In this document: positions 25,366-34,898 of the stretch, piece by piece | Layout: each line of letters starts with the position of its first letter | Position numbering within the stretch: the stretch's first letter is position 1 | DNA from: CAZUZS01 sp964624795 | GTDB lineage: Bacteria; Calditrichota; Calditrichia; RBG-13-44-9 | DNA: 64,000 nt | Assembly (NCBI GenBank): GCA_964624795.1 | Contig: CAZUZS010000007.1 | Location: 1 to 64,000 of the forward strand | Direction: 5' to 3' | The notes under the pieces: model-generated | Database searches by the model: none | What the model was told of the DNA's origin: nothing | What the model saw: the letters and a program-made list of their open reading frames with translations, nothing else | Program-made: the position numbers and the translations under genes

Positions 25366-25989
25366 CTACATACTCACAAACGGATTGTTCTTCTTTTCAT
25401 TGCCGACGGTGGTTTCCGGGCCATGGCCGGGGTGCAGCCGGGTCGTATCGGGAAGCGCATAAATTTTATTACGGATAGTATCAACAAGCTGCTGGGCGGA
25501 GGCTAATGGAAAATCGGTTCGCCCGATTGACCCGTTAAAAATAACATCCCCCACAAAGGCCTGCCCATCGCAGAACAGGCTGATGTGTCCCGGAGTATGA
25601 CCGGGAGTGTGAATCACTTTGAATTTCAGATCATCCAGCTCAATCACGTCCCCATCGGAGAGCGTTCTGTTCGCTGGCGGCGATTGAAGCCGGAACCCCA
25701 TAACCGCCGAAAGATTCAGGAAAGGATCGCTCAGAAAAGGAACATCCAGCTCATGGATCAGCAATTCCGCGCCGGTTTCCTCCAGTATTCGTTCATTCCC
25801 GGCGATATGGTCGCCATGCCCGTGGGTATTGATCAGGTAAACCAGATTGAGCTTCTCTTTGCGAATTTTCTCCAGGATCGGTGCCGGTTCTTCTCCCGCA
25901 TCGATGAGAATCGCGTTCGTCGAACGCTCCTGGCGAACAAGGTAGTTGTTCACGCCGAAGCTTCCGACGTTAAATTTATATATTTTCAT
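25366..25989 (-). CDS. MBL-fold metallohydrolase, glyoxalase II-like
   Basis: The 207-residue cytoplasmic hydrolase carries the metal motif THGHGDH (H56, H58, D60, H61), then HTPGHTPGH, GDVIF and LHPGHGPETT. These are the signatures of the glyoxalase II/YcbL group, which hydrolyses thioesters such as S-lactoylglutathione or related persulfides. Length fits the short YcbL-type form without the C-terminal glyoxalase domain. It is sandwiched without gaps between an unknown gene and xerD, so it is part of an operon whose members are not obviously related. Confidence 0.9.
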   Translation of the reverse strand: MKIYKFNVGSFGVNNYLVRQERSTNAILIDAGEEPAPILEKIRKEKLNLVYLINTHGHGDHIAGNERILEETGAELLIHELDVPFLSDPFLNLSAVMGFRLQSPPANRTLSDGDVIELDDLKFKVIHTPGHTPGHISLFCDGQAFVGDVIFNGSIGRTDFPLASAQQLVDTIRNKIYALPDTTRLHPGHGPETTVGNEKKNNPFVSM

Positions 25990-25994
25990 CCGTA

Positions 25995-26441
25995 TTATTC
26001 ATCCTGAGATGGCAGCAGGTGTTCAGCCACCGAAAGCGCAATGCCGGACATCATTACTTCCGGGGCAAGCTTTGTAAAATCGCCTGAGAGGATGGAAGCA
26101 TTTACATTGCTGTAAACCGAACATCCTGCTTCTTTCTCGATTATAACGCCCGAGAGCCTGCCTTTGTATTCACTGATGAATATGACTTCGCCCAAAGACT
26201 CGCTTGGTACATAACCGGTACAGAAATGAAGCTGAATGTGGGTATTGTGAGTATAGATGGAAATGAGATTTCCCGTGCTGTCGCCAATAGGGACATCCGG
26301 ATATATTTCCAGGGACAAACGCCGCTTATCTTTCGTATTCTCTAAAACAAACCGGTAATGATCGACACGCTGGACAGGTTCCACGCCCAAAACTTTGGTA
26401 ATGGTCTTTATATCGTCTTCATGAAATACAAATTCTTTCAA
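25995..26441 (-). CDS. Unknown conserved-looking protein with TTG start
   Basis: The 148-residue product has no signal peptide and mixed alpha/beta character, with segments LKEFVFHEDDIKTI and LSLEIYPDVP; I recognise no family. The open frame extends upstream to 26675, but AGAGGAGGAAA lies eight bases before TTG 26441, and the upstream extension looks like random, Cys/His/Ser-rich translation, so the short form is preferred. The stop is five bases before the MBL hydrolase ATG, indicating co-transcription. Confidence 0.68.
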   Translation of the reverse strand: MKEFVFHEDDIKTITKVLGVEPVQRVDHYRFVLENTKDKRRLSLEIYPDVPIGDSTGNLISIYTHNTHIQLHFCTGYVPSESLGEVIFISEYKGRLSGVIIEKEAGCSVYSNVNASILSGDFTKLAPEVMMSGIALSVAEHLLPSQDE

Positions 26442-26698
26442 TGCGCCCTTTCCTCCTCTCAGCGTACCATTTGACAAAAATTTATATAGAAATACAGGAT
26501 TATCCAAACACAAATTATATGATCTGGTCAAATGGGACGAATCATTTTTTGCATCTGAATGATTTGAACCCTCAATACAAACAGCGCAAATATACGGGTG
26601 AGTGAATAAATAGTTGTGTGATTTTGTGATCCGCAGAGATTGAATGAGTGAACGCAAAATGCGGGTATGCGGCACCTAAATTCCGGTGCAATTGCTCC

Positions 26699-28108
26699 TT
26701 AGTAGGCGTTCTCACCTCTAACAATTGCCATGAAGGTCATGAGAATTATTTTGATATCAAACAGCAGTGACCAGTTCTCGATGTAGAATACATCGAAGCG
26801 GGTGCGCTCATCAACCGGCGACTGGCCCCGCAGGCCGTTTACCTGCGCCCACCCGGTCATGCCGCTGCGCACCCGGTGCCGTTCCGCATATTTGGGAATT
26901 TCCAATTGAAATTCATCCACGAAAACCTTTCGCTCCGGGCGCGGTCCCACCAGGCTCATGTCCCCTACAAGCACGTTAAAGAGCTGGGGCAGTTCATCCA
27001 GGCTGGTTCTCCGCAGGAAGTTCCCGATCCCGGTTACCCTGGGATCGCCCTTTTTTGCCCACACCGGGCCGGTATCTTTTTCAGCATCCATCATCATGGA
27101 ACGGAATTTTAAGATGGTGAATTCCTTACCGTCCAGTCCAACCCGTTTTTGGCGGTAGAGAACAGACCCCGGCGAAGAAAGGCGCACCAGAACAGCAATC
27201 AGCATCAACAGCGGCGATGCCAGGATGAGTGAAATCAGAGATACGATAATATCAAAAGTGCGCTTCAGGAATCCCTGCCAGCCGGAGAAAGCCACTCCTT
27301 TCAACCGAATTGCCGGCATCCCGCCGATTTCCAGCGAGCCGGTTCGGGAAGTCATCATATCCAGCAAATCGGGAATGTAAAAAAGCTCGACGTTCTTCCC
27401 CTCCGTCATCCGCATTACCTCCAGCACCTTTCCGTGCTCTCTGGAGTCGAATGCAAGGCATACACCGTCTGCCTTTTTCTCGTCGATGGATAATCCAAGC
27501 ACCTCAAGGTTTCCCAGATACGGAACGGGCAACTCCGTGTTTGGCAATTCGGAGCAATAGCCGAGCACTTCGAGGTTGCGATTATTTTTTTTCTGAATCT
27601 GCGCAAGAAGCCGGGGAAGAATATGCTGGCTGCCGGCCAGAATCAGGCGATTCAGCCCGATTCCACGGCTCATGAAATTCTGCCGAATCCTGTGAAAAAC
27701 AAATCTCCCCGCCAGCGAAAACACCAGGCTGTCGATGAAAACCAGCAGAAGCGTCAAACGGGAGTACGAAAAACCACGGTAAAGAAAAGCGCCGCTCATG
27801 GCAAAGACAATACCCAGAAAACAGGTTTTAAATACAACCGGAATATCCTGGGTAAAGGTAGAAAAGTAGCGGGTTCGGTAGGAATGAAAAACGCTGAACA
27901 GCACCAGGTAAATAAACAGCAACACAACCGATGCCGCTAAATAATTGTAAAACGGCGGGTAGCCCTTGGTAATTGGAAAAATCCTGGTGAGCGGCGAATC
28001 GAACCGGAGATAGAACGAGAACAAGAACGCGCTTTCCACCGCCAGGACATCGATGACCAGCTTTACGAAAGGAATAAGCAAGTTCTTTTTATATGTTTTG
28101 GAATTCAT
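26699..28108 (-). CDS. Polyprenyl-phosphate sugar-1-phosphate transferase (WbaP/EpsL type)
   Basis: The 469-residue membrane enzyme starts exopolysaccharide or O-antigen synthesis by moving a sugar phosphate onto undecaprenyl phosphate. Four to five N-terminal transmembrane helices and a CoA-binding-like domain (about residues 135-260) precede a further helix (about 275-300) and the catalytic domain, with VLYRQKRVGLDGKEF, ILKFRSM, RRTSLDELPQ and GPRPE, all typical. ATG 28108 is chosen because the longer in-frame form would overlap the glycosyltransferase gene. It follows that gene after about 20 bases, which fits a polysaccharide operon. Confidence 0.92.
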   Translation of the reverse strand: MNSKTYKKNLLIPFVKLVIDVLAVESAFLFSFYLRFDSPLTRIFPITKGYPPFYNYLAASVVLLFIYLVLFSVFHSYRTRYFSTFTQDIPVVFKTCFLGIVFAMSGAFLYRGFSYSRLTLLLVFIDSLVFSLAGRFVFHRIRQNFMSRGIGLNRLILAGSQHILPRLLAQIQKKNNRNLEVLGYCSELPNTELPVPYLGNLEVLGLSIDEKKADGVCLAFDSREHGKVLEVMRMTEGKNVELFYIPDLLDMMTSRTGSLEIGGMPAIRLKGVAFSGWQGFLKRTFDIIVSLISLILASPLLMLIAVLVRLSSPGSVLYRQKRVGLDGKEFTILKFRSMMMDAEKDTGPVWAKKGDPRVTGIGNFLRRTSLDELPQLFNVLVGDMSLVGPRPERKVFVDEFQLEIPKYAERHRVRSGMTGWAQVNGLRGQSPVDERTRFDVFYIENWSLLFDIKIILMTFMAIVRGENAY

Positions 28109-28128
28109 TGTATCGCAATTGATCCGGG

Positions 28129-29268
28129 CTAAGGCGTGTTCCAAAAATCATTGGTTTTCTGACGGATGAATGAATCCAGTTTTTCTCTGAAAACGGACTT
28201 GTCAAATTGTCGGGCATGGCCGGCAATGAAATCCGGGTCCCAGTCGCTCTGCTCGCAAATCTCCACCGCCCGGATGAGCGTATCCACTTCCTGGGCGCCG
28301 AAGAAGACGCCGGTAGCCTGCGACGCACCGCTTTCGCTAATTCCGACAACAGTCTCCAACGCCCCGCCTTTCCCAAATGAGATCACCGGCTTGCCGCACG
28401 CCATCGCCTCCACCGGCACAATCCCGAAATCCTCTTCGCCGGGAAAGACCAGGGCTTTGCACGCGCCGTAATATTTCAGCAGCTCGGCGGCCGGCTGCCA
28501 GCCAATGAATTCGATGGTCGGTCCGGCCTGCTTCCGCAGTTGCTTCAGCTCCGGGCCATTCCCGATAATCAGCAGCGGCTTTTTCATTTTATTGAATGCG
28601 GCAACTGCCAGATCGACCTTCTTGTAGGGCACCAGCGCGGAAACCACCAGGTAATAATCCCCGCTCACCCGGCTTGTCGAAAAGATTCCTGTGTCCACCG
28701 GCGGGTGAATGACGGTGGCATCCCGACCGTAATATTTCTTGATTCTTTTCGCCACGTGCCCGGAATTTGCCAGGAACCAGTCCACCCGGTTACTGCTGGT
28801 GACATCCCACATTCGCAGGTAGTTGGCGAAAATCGGGATCACTTTGCTTCCCAGCCAGCCGGTTTTTCCTTCCCCGAAATATTCATCATACATATCCCAC
28901 ACGTAGCGCATGGGGGTGTGTAGGTAGGAAATGTGCAGCGTATCGGGCGGAGTGATCACACCTTTTGCCACCGCATGTGAGGTCGAGACAATCAGGTCGT
29001 ATTTCTTGAAATTGAAGCGCTCGATGGCAGTGGGAAACAGCGGCAGGTAGTGGCGGTAGCGATTGGTCTTCATCGGCAGACGGTCAATAAACGAAGTAAT
29101 AATCCGGTGAGACGAAATCGTTTTTGATACGCTTCCCGGGTTGTAAAGCAAGGTGTGAATATCGCTTTGCGGAAAGAGCTCGCAAAGAATTTCCAGGACC
29201 TTTTCACCGCCCCGCATCCCGGTCAGCCAGTCGTGAACCAGCGCTACTCTCAGATTTTCCAATTTCAT
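28129..29268 (-). CDS. Glycosyltransferase family 4 enzyme
   Basis: The 379-residue GT-B glycosyltransferase transfers a sugar from a nucleotide-sugar donor on the cytoplasmic face. The N-terminal domain starts with VALVHDWLTGMRGGEKV; the donor-binding domain contains ALVFPGEEDFGIVPVEAMA, the E-x7-E-type GT4 motif, and GKPVISFGKGG. It is upstream of the sugar-1-phosphate transferase on the same strand, indicating polysaccharide assembly. The sugar and acceptor cannot be read from sequence. Confidence 0.92.
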   Translation of the reverse strand: MKLENLRVALVHDWLTGMRGGEKVLEILCELFPQSDIHTLLYNPGSVSKTISSHRIITSFIDRLPMKTNRYRHYLPLFPTAIERFNFKKYDLIVSTSHAVAKGVITPPDTLHISYLHTPMRYVWDMYDEYFGEGKTGWLGSKVIPIFANYLRMWDVTSSNRVDWFLANSGHVAKRIKKYYGRDATVIHPPVDTGIFSTSRVSGDYYLVVSALVPYKKVDLAVAAFNKMKKPLLIIGNGPELKQLRKQAGPTIEFIGWQPAAELLKYYGACKALVFPGEEDFGIVPVEAMACGKPVISFGKGGALETVVGISESGASQATGVFFGAQEVDTLIRAVEICEQSDWDPDFIAGHARQFDKSVFREKLDSFIRQKTNDFWNTP

Positions 29269-29527
29269 TTTCTTCTCACTTGAATGCGCTTATGACCAGA
29301 TACTCCGGTCAGGCCGTGAAATTTAAGTAATTTGGAAACGCTTTCAATACTCTTTTACAATAATTTCGCATTTTCCGCAAATTCGGGCTTGAATGCCGTT
29401 CGGTTTGCTTCTAAATTGAAGCCGGATTTTCTGGATGCGTCTCGAATAAGGGCATTTCAAAAATCCGTTTTCTATCGGGTCACCAATTATTTTTGTCGAA
29501 TTCAAATATTACCAGCAAGGAGGAAGG

Positions 29528-30061
29528 ATGGCACACCTGTGGCATGGAATCAGTACCGGTGCGAATCCGCCGGAGGACATCAACGTCATCATCGAAATCC
29601 CCAGCGGGTCAAAATGCAAATATGAACTTGACAAAATCTCCGGGATTATCAGGGTTGATCGCATTATTGCCAGCGCCGTTTACTACCCCGGAAATTACGG
29701 CTTTATCCCGCAAACCTTAGCCGAAGATGGCGATCCGCTGGACGCCCTGGTGCTCTCGCAGATCAGTTTTCACCCCGGTGTCATCGTCCGCTCGCGTCCG
29801 GTAGGCGTGATGCGCATGACCGACTCCGGCGAACCGGATGACAAAATTCTCTGCGTCCCGCTCCGCGATCCCCACTACTCGCAAATTAAAACCGACAAGG
29901 ATCTCCCACGGAACCTGCTCGACGAAATCGAAGAATTTTTCAGGGTTTACAAAAACCTGGAAGAGAAGAAAGTAATAACTGAAGGCTTCGAGCCGATGGA
30001 TCTGGCGGTTCAGATCATCAATCAATCGATAATCGATTACAAAAAGAAATACCTGGATTAA
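29528..30061 (+). CDS. ppa: Inorganic pyrophosphatase
   Basis: The 177-residue family I soluble pyrophosphatase hydrolyses pyrophosphate and drives biosynthetic reactions. It has the signature EDGDPLD (metal-binding D67, D69 and D72), YPGNYGFIP and GVMRMTDSGEPDDKI. AAGGAGGAAGG stands directly before the ATG, making the start secure. Length is that of the bacterial hexameric form. It is monocistronic, ending at a bidirectional terminator. Confidence 0.96.
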   Translation: MAHLWHGISTGANPPEDINVIIEIPSGSKCKYELDKISGIIRVDRIIASAVYYPGNYGFIPQTLAEDGDPLDALVLSQISFHPGVIVRSRPVGVMRMTDSGEPDDKILCVPLRDPHYSQIKTDKDLPRNLLDEIEEFFRVYKNLEEKKVITEGFEPMDLAVQIINQSIIDYKKKYLD

Positions 30062-30063
30062 CC

Positions 30064-30093
30064 GCCGATTAACGCGAATCAGCGCAAATCGGC
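30064..30093. repeat. Short imperfect repeat / hairpin after ppa
   Basis: GCCGATT (30064-30070) pairs with AATCGGC (30087-30093), and the interior reads as near-repeats GATTAACGCG / AATCAGCGCA / AATCGG. It resembles fragments of the GATTAACGC-type intergenic repeat seen in many bacterial genomes. Too short to define an element. Confidence 0.4.
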
Positions 30094-30121
30094 CCAATTC
30101 TACGATTCCAGCATAAAAAAA

Positions 30122-30160
30122 TGCGTGCATCTAATTCAGACCAGATGCACGCAATATTTT
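30122..30160. terminator. Bidirectional rho-independent terminator between ppa and nuoI
   Basis: A perfect 11-base stem, TGCGTGCATCT (30122-30132) with AGATGCACGCA (30143-30153), loop 10, is followed by ATATTTTT on the plus strand and, read on the minus strand, by TTTTTTT. It lies between convergent genes and can serve both. Confidence 0.85.
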
Positions 30161-30181
30161 TCGAGTTTTGAGAAAAATTGT

Positions 30182-30721
30182 CTATTCGAACTGTTCGGTA
30201 GCTTGCTTGCGGACGACCTTCACCGGCTGCTTATCATAATAATCCCCATCTTTAGTCAAGTCGTACATTCCCAGCAGCTTTTCTTTGTCCCACACCAGCT
30301 CTTCCCGGGAGTAATCCGCAAAATCGTAAACCTCGGTCAGCTCAATCGCCTCGCGCGGGCAGGCTTCCTCGCACATGCCGCAATAGATGCAGCGCAGCAT
30401 ATCGATCTCAAAAACTACCGGGTACCTCTCGCGGTCATCCCAGGGGGCCACGCCGCCAATAATATGAATGCACTTTGCGGGGCAGGCAGAGGAACACATT
30501 TCGCAGGCTACGCATTTTGGTCGACCATGCTCATCTTTATTCAGACGGTGGGCGCCACGATAGCCCTTTCGCGGAACCCATTTTTCCTCAGGGTAGAGCA
30601 GGGTGTATTTTTTCCTCGGAATATGATTGAAGGTAATCCCCATGCCTTTGAAAATATTAGGAAGATAGATCCTTTCCCAAAAGCTCATTTCTGGAACCGA
30701 GAGTTTTTTGACTTTTATCAT
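30182..30721 (-). CDS. nuoI: NADH-quinone oxidoreductase subunit I (NuoI-like ferredoxin)
   Basis: The 179-residue protein carries two [4Fe-4S] motifs, C70-x2-C73-x2-C76-x3-C80 and C111-x2-C114-x2-C117-x3-C121, in the context typical of complex I subunit I (N6a/N6b clusters). Flanks such as GYRGAHRL, VACEMCSSACPA and CIYCGMCEEACP are strongly NuoI-like. It would pass electrons in the peripheral arm of complex I at the membrane. It stands alone: neighbours are ppa and a helicase, and no other nuo gene is in the window. The rest of complex I must be elsewhere, or this copy serves another redox complex. Confidence 0.92.
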   Translation of the reverse strand: MIKVKKLSVPEMSFWERIYLPNIFKGMGITFNHIPRKKYTLLYPEEKWVPRKGYRGAHRLNKDEHGRPKCVACEMCSSACPAKCIHIIGGVAPWDDRERYPVVFEIDMLRCIYCGMCEEACPREAIELTEVYDFADYSREELVWDKEKLLGMYDLTKDGDYYDKQPVKVVRKQATEQFE

Positions 30722-31108
30722 TTTATGCCTCGCATTTTCTCCGCTTGTTTCGTCAGTGCGAATTCACATTAGACATCATAGATAGTGAATATAATGATTT
30801 CAAATAATATTCAAAATAAAAAAAATACTTTCTACTGGCCGCCCACTACCTGATGAAAGGTCAGATGTCTTTACAAGGAGCGTGGAAAGGACAATTCCCT
30901 AAGGATGCAATGCGATTTGCTCTTTTGCCCAGCACATGCTGTTGCATGTGAAAGCATAACGAAATTAATCCTATGTACTTCAGGTCTTCTAACATAATGA
31001 TTTTCCGCGAATCAATTTCTTTAAACTATTCGGAGTTCTTAAAAAGTTTCTTATATTCCCCTGTAGATTATCCTTAAAGAAGTAACGCGACAAGTTTGTT
31101 GTTTTACC
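30722..31108. other. Divergent intergenic region between nuoI and the helicase-nuclease gene
   Basis: This 387-base AT-rich region holds the start regions of two divergent genes. No open frame over 30 codons with a plausible ribosome site, no RNA fold and no clear operator were seen. The element GATTTTCCGCG near 31001 recurs near 38617 upstream of sppA, but a match that short can occur by chance. Confidence 0.4.
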
Positions 31109-34100
31109 ATGAAATTCACGACTAACCAGCTCAAAGCCCTCGATCTCAATCGCAATCTGGCGGTGACTGCCGGGGCCGGTTCCGGAAAAACAACGGTACT
31201 GGTGCACCGCTACGTCCATATCCTGAAAAAAAATCCGGCGTTGAACATTCGCAACATCCTGGCGATCACTTTCACCGAAAAGGCCAGTGCCGAGATGAAG
31301 GAGCGGATTTTCGAAACGCTAAATAACGAATTCCGTGAGAACAGCCACCAGCGCGAGCGAATGTTCCAATTGCTGAATCATCTTCACGAAGCGCAGATTT
31401 TTACCATCCACGCCTTTTGCAGCCATCTGCTGCGGCAATTCCCGGTGGAGAGCGGCCTCGGTCCCGATTTCAACGTGCTGGACGGAACCCGCATCGACGC
31501 GCTTTTAAATCAGACATTTCGCGACTTCTTTTTGAATTACCAGACCGGCCACAGCCCAGAATCGGCCTTCATAATGGAGGCAGTCCGAGAATTTAGTGTC
31601 ACCCGCCTGAAAGAGATCTTCCTTGAAGCCTACCGTTCCCGCTCGATACTACATCAATTCCTGGATGTCCTTCGCCACGCGCAGCCGGCTCAGCTCGTAA
31701 CGCAGTGGAAAGAACTGTTCCTTGATTATCACAAACAGATTTTGAAGCCTCTGCTCAACTCCCGGAATTTCCGTGATGAACTGTCATCCCTTCTCCAACT
31801 TGGAATTTCCGGCGATGAAAAAGAAATGGCCCGAATGCACGATATGCAAGCCAATTTTGCACAGTTGCAGTCCGCGGATTCTTCTGAAATGGAACGAATC
31901 AATGCGCTGATCCGGCTCATCGGATTGCTCACCAAGAATGACGGCAGTGCGTATATCAGAATGCCAATAAAAAAGGCCGTTCTGGGCGAGGAAGGGACGG
32001 CAATCTTCGCCTCCCTCTCGGAGCAGGCGGCCGGTTTCAGCAGCGGCCTTATTCCGTTTGTCGAGGATGGAGAGAAAAGATTTTCGGAGATTTACCTGGG
32101 GCTGGGTCTGATCCTTCTACAATTCATGGAACGGGTAGAGCAGGAGAAAGCCCGCCAGAATGCGGTTGATTTCGATGATCTGCAATTGGCGGCGTTGAAA
32201 ATTCTCCAAAAGTCGCACATCCGGGACCAGGTGCGCCAGCGTTACCCGTTTATCCTGGTTGACGAATTCCAGGATACCGACGTCCTGCAAAGCGGGATTA
32301 TACGCCTGCTATCCACCGGTGAATTAGGAGAATTGGACCCGCACCGGCTTTTCCTGGTGGGAGATCCCAAGCAGTCGATATTCGGTTTCCGAAATGCGGA
32401 TGTCAGCATTTTTCAGGAATTCATCGATTTTATCGGATCACAAGACCGCCGGGAGTTTCCCTTCACCGTACCTGAAACAGGTGAAGCGCTCAGCGCAACT
32501 CCGGAAAACCTGGCAGGAATTATCCGGCTATCGCAGAATTACCGCAGCGCGCCGGATTTGATCCATTTTTTCAACCGCACTTTCGAGCCAATTTTTTCAA
32601 TAGATTCCGAATATGATGTGCCTTTTCAACCGCTTGAGGTGGCCCGTCCCGATCCGCGTGGTGACAGAACCAACATTCAATTGGATATTTTTCATGAGGA
32701 GGAAGAGCAAGATGTAGAAGGCGAAAAGTTGCAGGCTCAGCGCATCTCGTCCCTCATCCATAAAATTGTCGGTCAGGAATCAGTAAAAAAGCTGGTGGGA
32801 AAGGGTGCCGATGCTCATCTCGAAAATCTGGATTTCGGCGATTGCGCCGTTCTGATCAGGTCTCGGAGAAACCTGGAGGTGCTTGAATTCACCTTCCGGG
32901 AAAACGGGATCCCCTACCAGACATACAAAGGAGCCGGCTTTTTCGAAAAACAGGAGATACAGGATCTCTACTATATCCTGCGAAGTCTCGCCGATCCCGA
33001 TGACGATTTTGCCATGCTGGCCTTTTTGCGCAGCAACTACGTGGGATTGTCCGATGTGTGCCTTTTTTACCTGAGCCAGGCGAAAGGCGCCACCTACGTG
33101 TCGCGACTTCAGCATCTTAATGAGGTTATTAACCATTCCGCACCACCGGAAAAAAACTTCCGCCAGGAATTCTACGAGTTTATGCAAAAAAATGGACTTG
33201 GCCTTCAATTGCACGATGGTGAAAAACGGTCGCTCGAGTTCATCGTGCAAAAACATGGCGAATGGAGCGGCCAGGCGCTGCTCCGGCATTACGGCAGATT
33301 GCTGGATGATATTATCGAAAATCTGCAAATCCGGGCGCTCCTGCTTGCCCAGCCGGACGGCGAGCAAAAAGTAGCTAACCTGGATAAATTCATCCATTAT
33401 GTTTTTGAGTTCGAGCAGGAAAATTCCGGGGTGCTCGCTGATCTGCTGGACACCATTCAACTTCAGATGAGCGGACAGGCGCAGGAAGGTGAAGCCGTTA
33501 TCATGGCGGAGGACGAAAACAAGGTCAAGATCCTGACTTTTCACAGCGCCAAAGGCATGGAATTTCCGGCAGTCTTTCTTCCCTTCCTGGAAAGGCCGTT
33601 TAAATACGACAGCAAGATGTTTACTGACAAAAAGAGGGGTTTCGCTTTCAAGCCGGAGCGAACCTCGGCAGCGGACAAGCCGAATCCCTTTATCTATGAA
33701 TTCATGAAACAAAATAACCGGCAAAAAATCGTTGCCGAGGAAAAACGCCTTTTTTACGTAGCCGCAACCCGCGCCAGGGATCACCTGTTCCTCTCCGGCG
33801 CAGTAGATAAAAAGGGCCGGGTTGCAACTCCCGGTTATTTGAGCTGGCTGATGGCTGTTTACGATCTGCCAATGGAAAATCCACAAGATCAGCCGGAATT
33901 GGTCTGGGAGGAGGGTTCAGTACACTTCACAATGTGCCGCCATTTCCCGGAGCAGGAACCGGATTCGGCGCCAACCGGGCAACCGGCAATTGACGAGAAA
34001 ATCCCGGAAAATATTATCGAACCGGACAATATCAAATACCAGGTGCCGGTACCCGAAAAGCCGGGCGGGCAGTTTTATTCTGTCACCCAATTAATGCTTT

Positions 34101-34768
34101 TCAAAGAAAATCCGGACCGCTACTTTCATCATTTTTACATGAATGACGGAGACATAATTCCGCCGCGGGTAGAGCCGGAGTTTATTGATGAGCCGGGCGG
34201 CGCGCTGTGGGGATCCATCGTTCATAAAATGCTGGAAGATATTCACCTGCGCCCGGCGGAAAACGATTCACAGAAAATTGAGCAGTTGATCTTCCGGTTC
34301 GGTCTTCACGGACAGCCCGAAGCAGACGTCATCAAACGGAGATTACAGGACACCATTCAAGCCGTGCGGAAGTCCGGGCTTATTCCGTCTGGTTCACCAA
34401 AAACCCAATTCAGTGAATTTCAAGTCGAGATGCGGATCAACGAGTTTGTTCTGCGCGGGATATTCGACAACCTTTACCTGAATTCCGATGGCGAGTGGGA
34501 AATTCTGGACTTTAAGACTAACCGGATCAAGGCGGAAGAGATAAATTCAACAGCAAAGAAATACGTTTTCCAGGTTGAGGCTTATGGCCTGCTTCTTTCC
34601 CGGCTGTACCCGCAACAGAACAGATTCCCGGTGACGCTCTTTTTTCTGGAGCCAATGCAGACTGTCAAAAAAATAGTTGAAGCGTCGCAACTGCCCGCCA
34701 TTCAGGCCGATATTTACCAGTTGATGAGATCCGTCCTGGAAAAAGAAACGGAGATGTTTTACCGGTAA
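31109..34768 (+). CDS. AddA/RecB-like UvrD-family helicase-nuclease
   Basis: The 1219-residue protein is a superfamily 1A helicase with a C-terminal RecB-type nuclease, suited to processing double-strand breaks. Helicase landmarks are Walker A AGAGSGKTT (about residues 22-30), ITFTEKASAEMKER, the Walker B region LVDEFQDTD (about 383), VGDPKQSIFGFRNAD, LTFHSAKGMEFP and the late motif FYVAATRARDHL. The nuclease shows WGSIVHKMLEDIH (His) and EILDFKTNR with D1134 and K1136. Length fits AddA. No AddB or RecC partner lies in the window, which is unusual because addA and addB are normally adjacent. Downstream is an unrelated exported protein. Confidence 0.92.
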   Translation: MKFTTNQLKALDLNRNLAVTAGAGSGKTTVLVHRYVHILKKNPALNIRNILAITFTEKASAEMKERIFETLNNEFRENSHQRERMFQLLNHLHEAQIFTIHAFCSHLLRQFPVESGLGPDFNVLDGTRIDALLNQTFRDFFLNYQTGHSPESAFIMEAVREFSVTRLKEIFLEAYRSRSILHQFLDVLRHAQPAQLVTQWKELFLDYHKQILKPLLNSRNFRDELSSLLQLGISGDEKEMARMHDMQANFAQLQSADSSEMERINALIRLIGLLTKNDGSAYIRMPIKKAVLGEEGTAIFASLSEQAAGFSSGLIPFVEDGEKRFSEIYLGLGLILLQFMERVEQEKARQNAVDFDDLQLAALKILQKSHIRDQVRQRYPFILVDEFQDTDVLQSGIIRLLSTGELGELDPHRLFLVGDPKQSIFGFRNADVSIFQEFIDFIGSQDRREFPFTVPETGEALSATPENLAGIIRLSQNYRSAPDLIHFFNRTFEPIFSIDSEYDVPFQPLEVARPDPRGDRTNIQLDIFHEEEEQDVEGEKLQAQRISSLIHKIVGQESVKKLVGKGADAHLENLDFGDCAVLIRSRRNLEVLEFTFRENGIPYQTYKGAGFFEKQEIQDLYYILRSLADPDDDFAMLAFLRSNYVGLSDVCLFYLSQAKGATYVSRLQHLNEVINHSAPPEKNFRQEFYEFMQKNGLGLQLHDGEKRSLEFIVQKHGEWSGQALLRHYGRLLDDIIENLQIRALLLAQPDGEQKVANLDKFIHYVFEFEQENSGVLADLLDTIQLQMSGQAQEGEAVIMAEDENKVKILTFHSAKGMEFPAVFLPFLERPFKYDSKMFTDKKRGFAFKPERTSAADKPNPFIYEFMKQNNRQKIVAEEKRLFYVAATRARDHLFLSGAVDKKGRVATPGYLSWLMAVYDLPMENPQDQPELVWEEGSVHFTMCRHFPEQEPDSAPTGQPAIDEKIPENIIEPDNIKYQVPVPEKPGGQFYSVTQLMLFKENPDRYFHHFYMNDGDIIPPRVEPEFIDEPGGALWGSIVHKMLEDIHLRPAENDSQKIEQLIFRFGLHGQPEADVIKRRLQDTIQAVRKSGLIPSGSPKTQFSEFQVEMRINEFVLRGIFDNLYLNSDGEWEILDFKTNRIKAEEINSTAKKYVFQVEAYGLLLSRLYPQQNRFPVTLFFLEPMQTVKKIVEASQLPAIQADIYQLMRSVLEKETEMFYR

Positions 34769-34898
34769 CATATATATTCGGTGATAAAATTATCCAAAAA
34801 CCTCACGGAATCATTTGCGGTTTTGGCACCATTGTTCTCCGCAGGTGATCCAAATCTTTATTTCAACAAACAGTTCACGCTCAAACCGGAGAGTATTT

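Noticed and set aside
25995..26675. 226-residue form of the unknown gene
   Set aside because: The first 78 codons look like random translation, and a strong ribosome site lies before TTG 26441.
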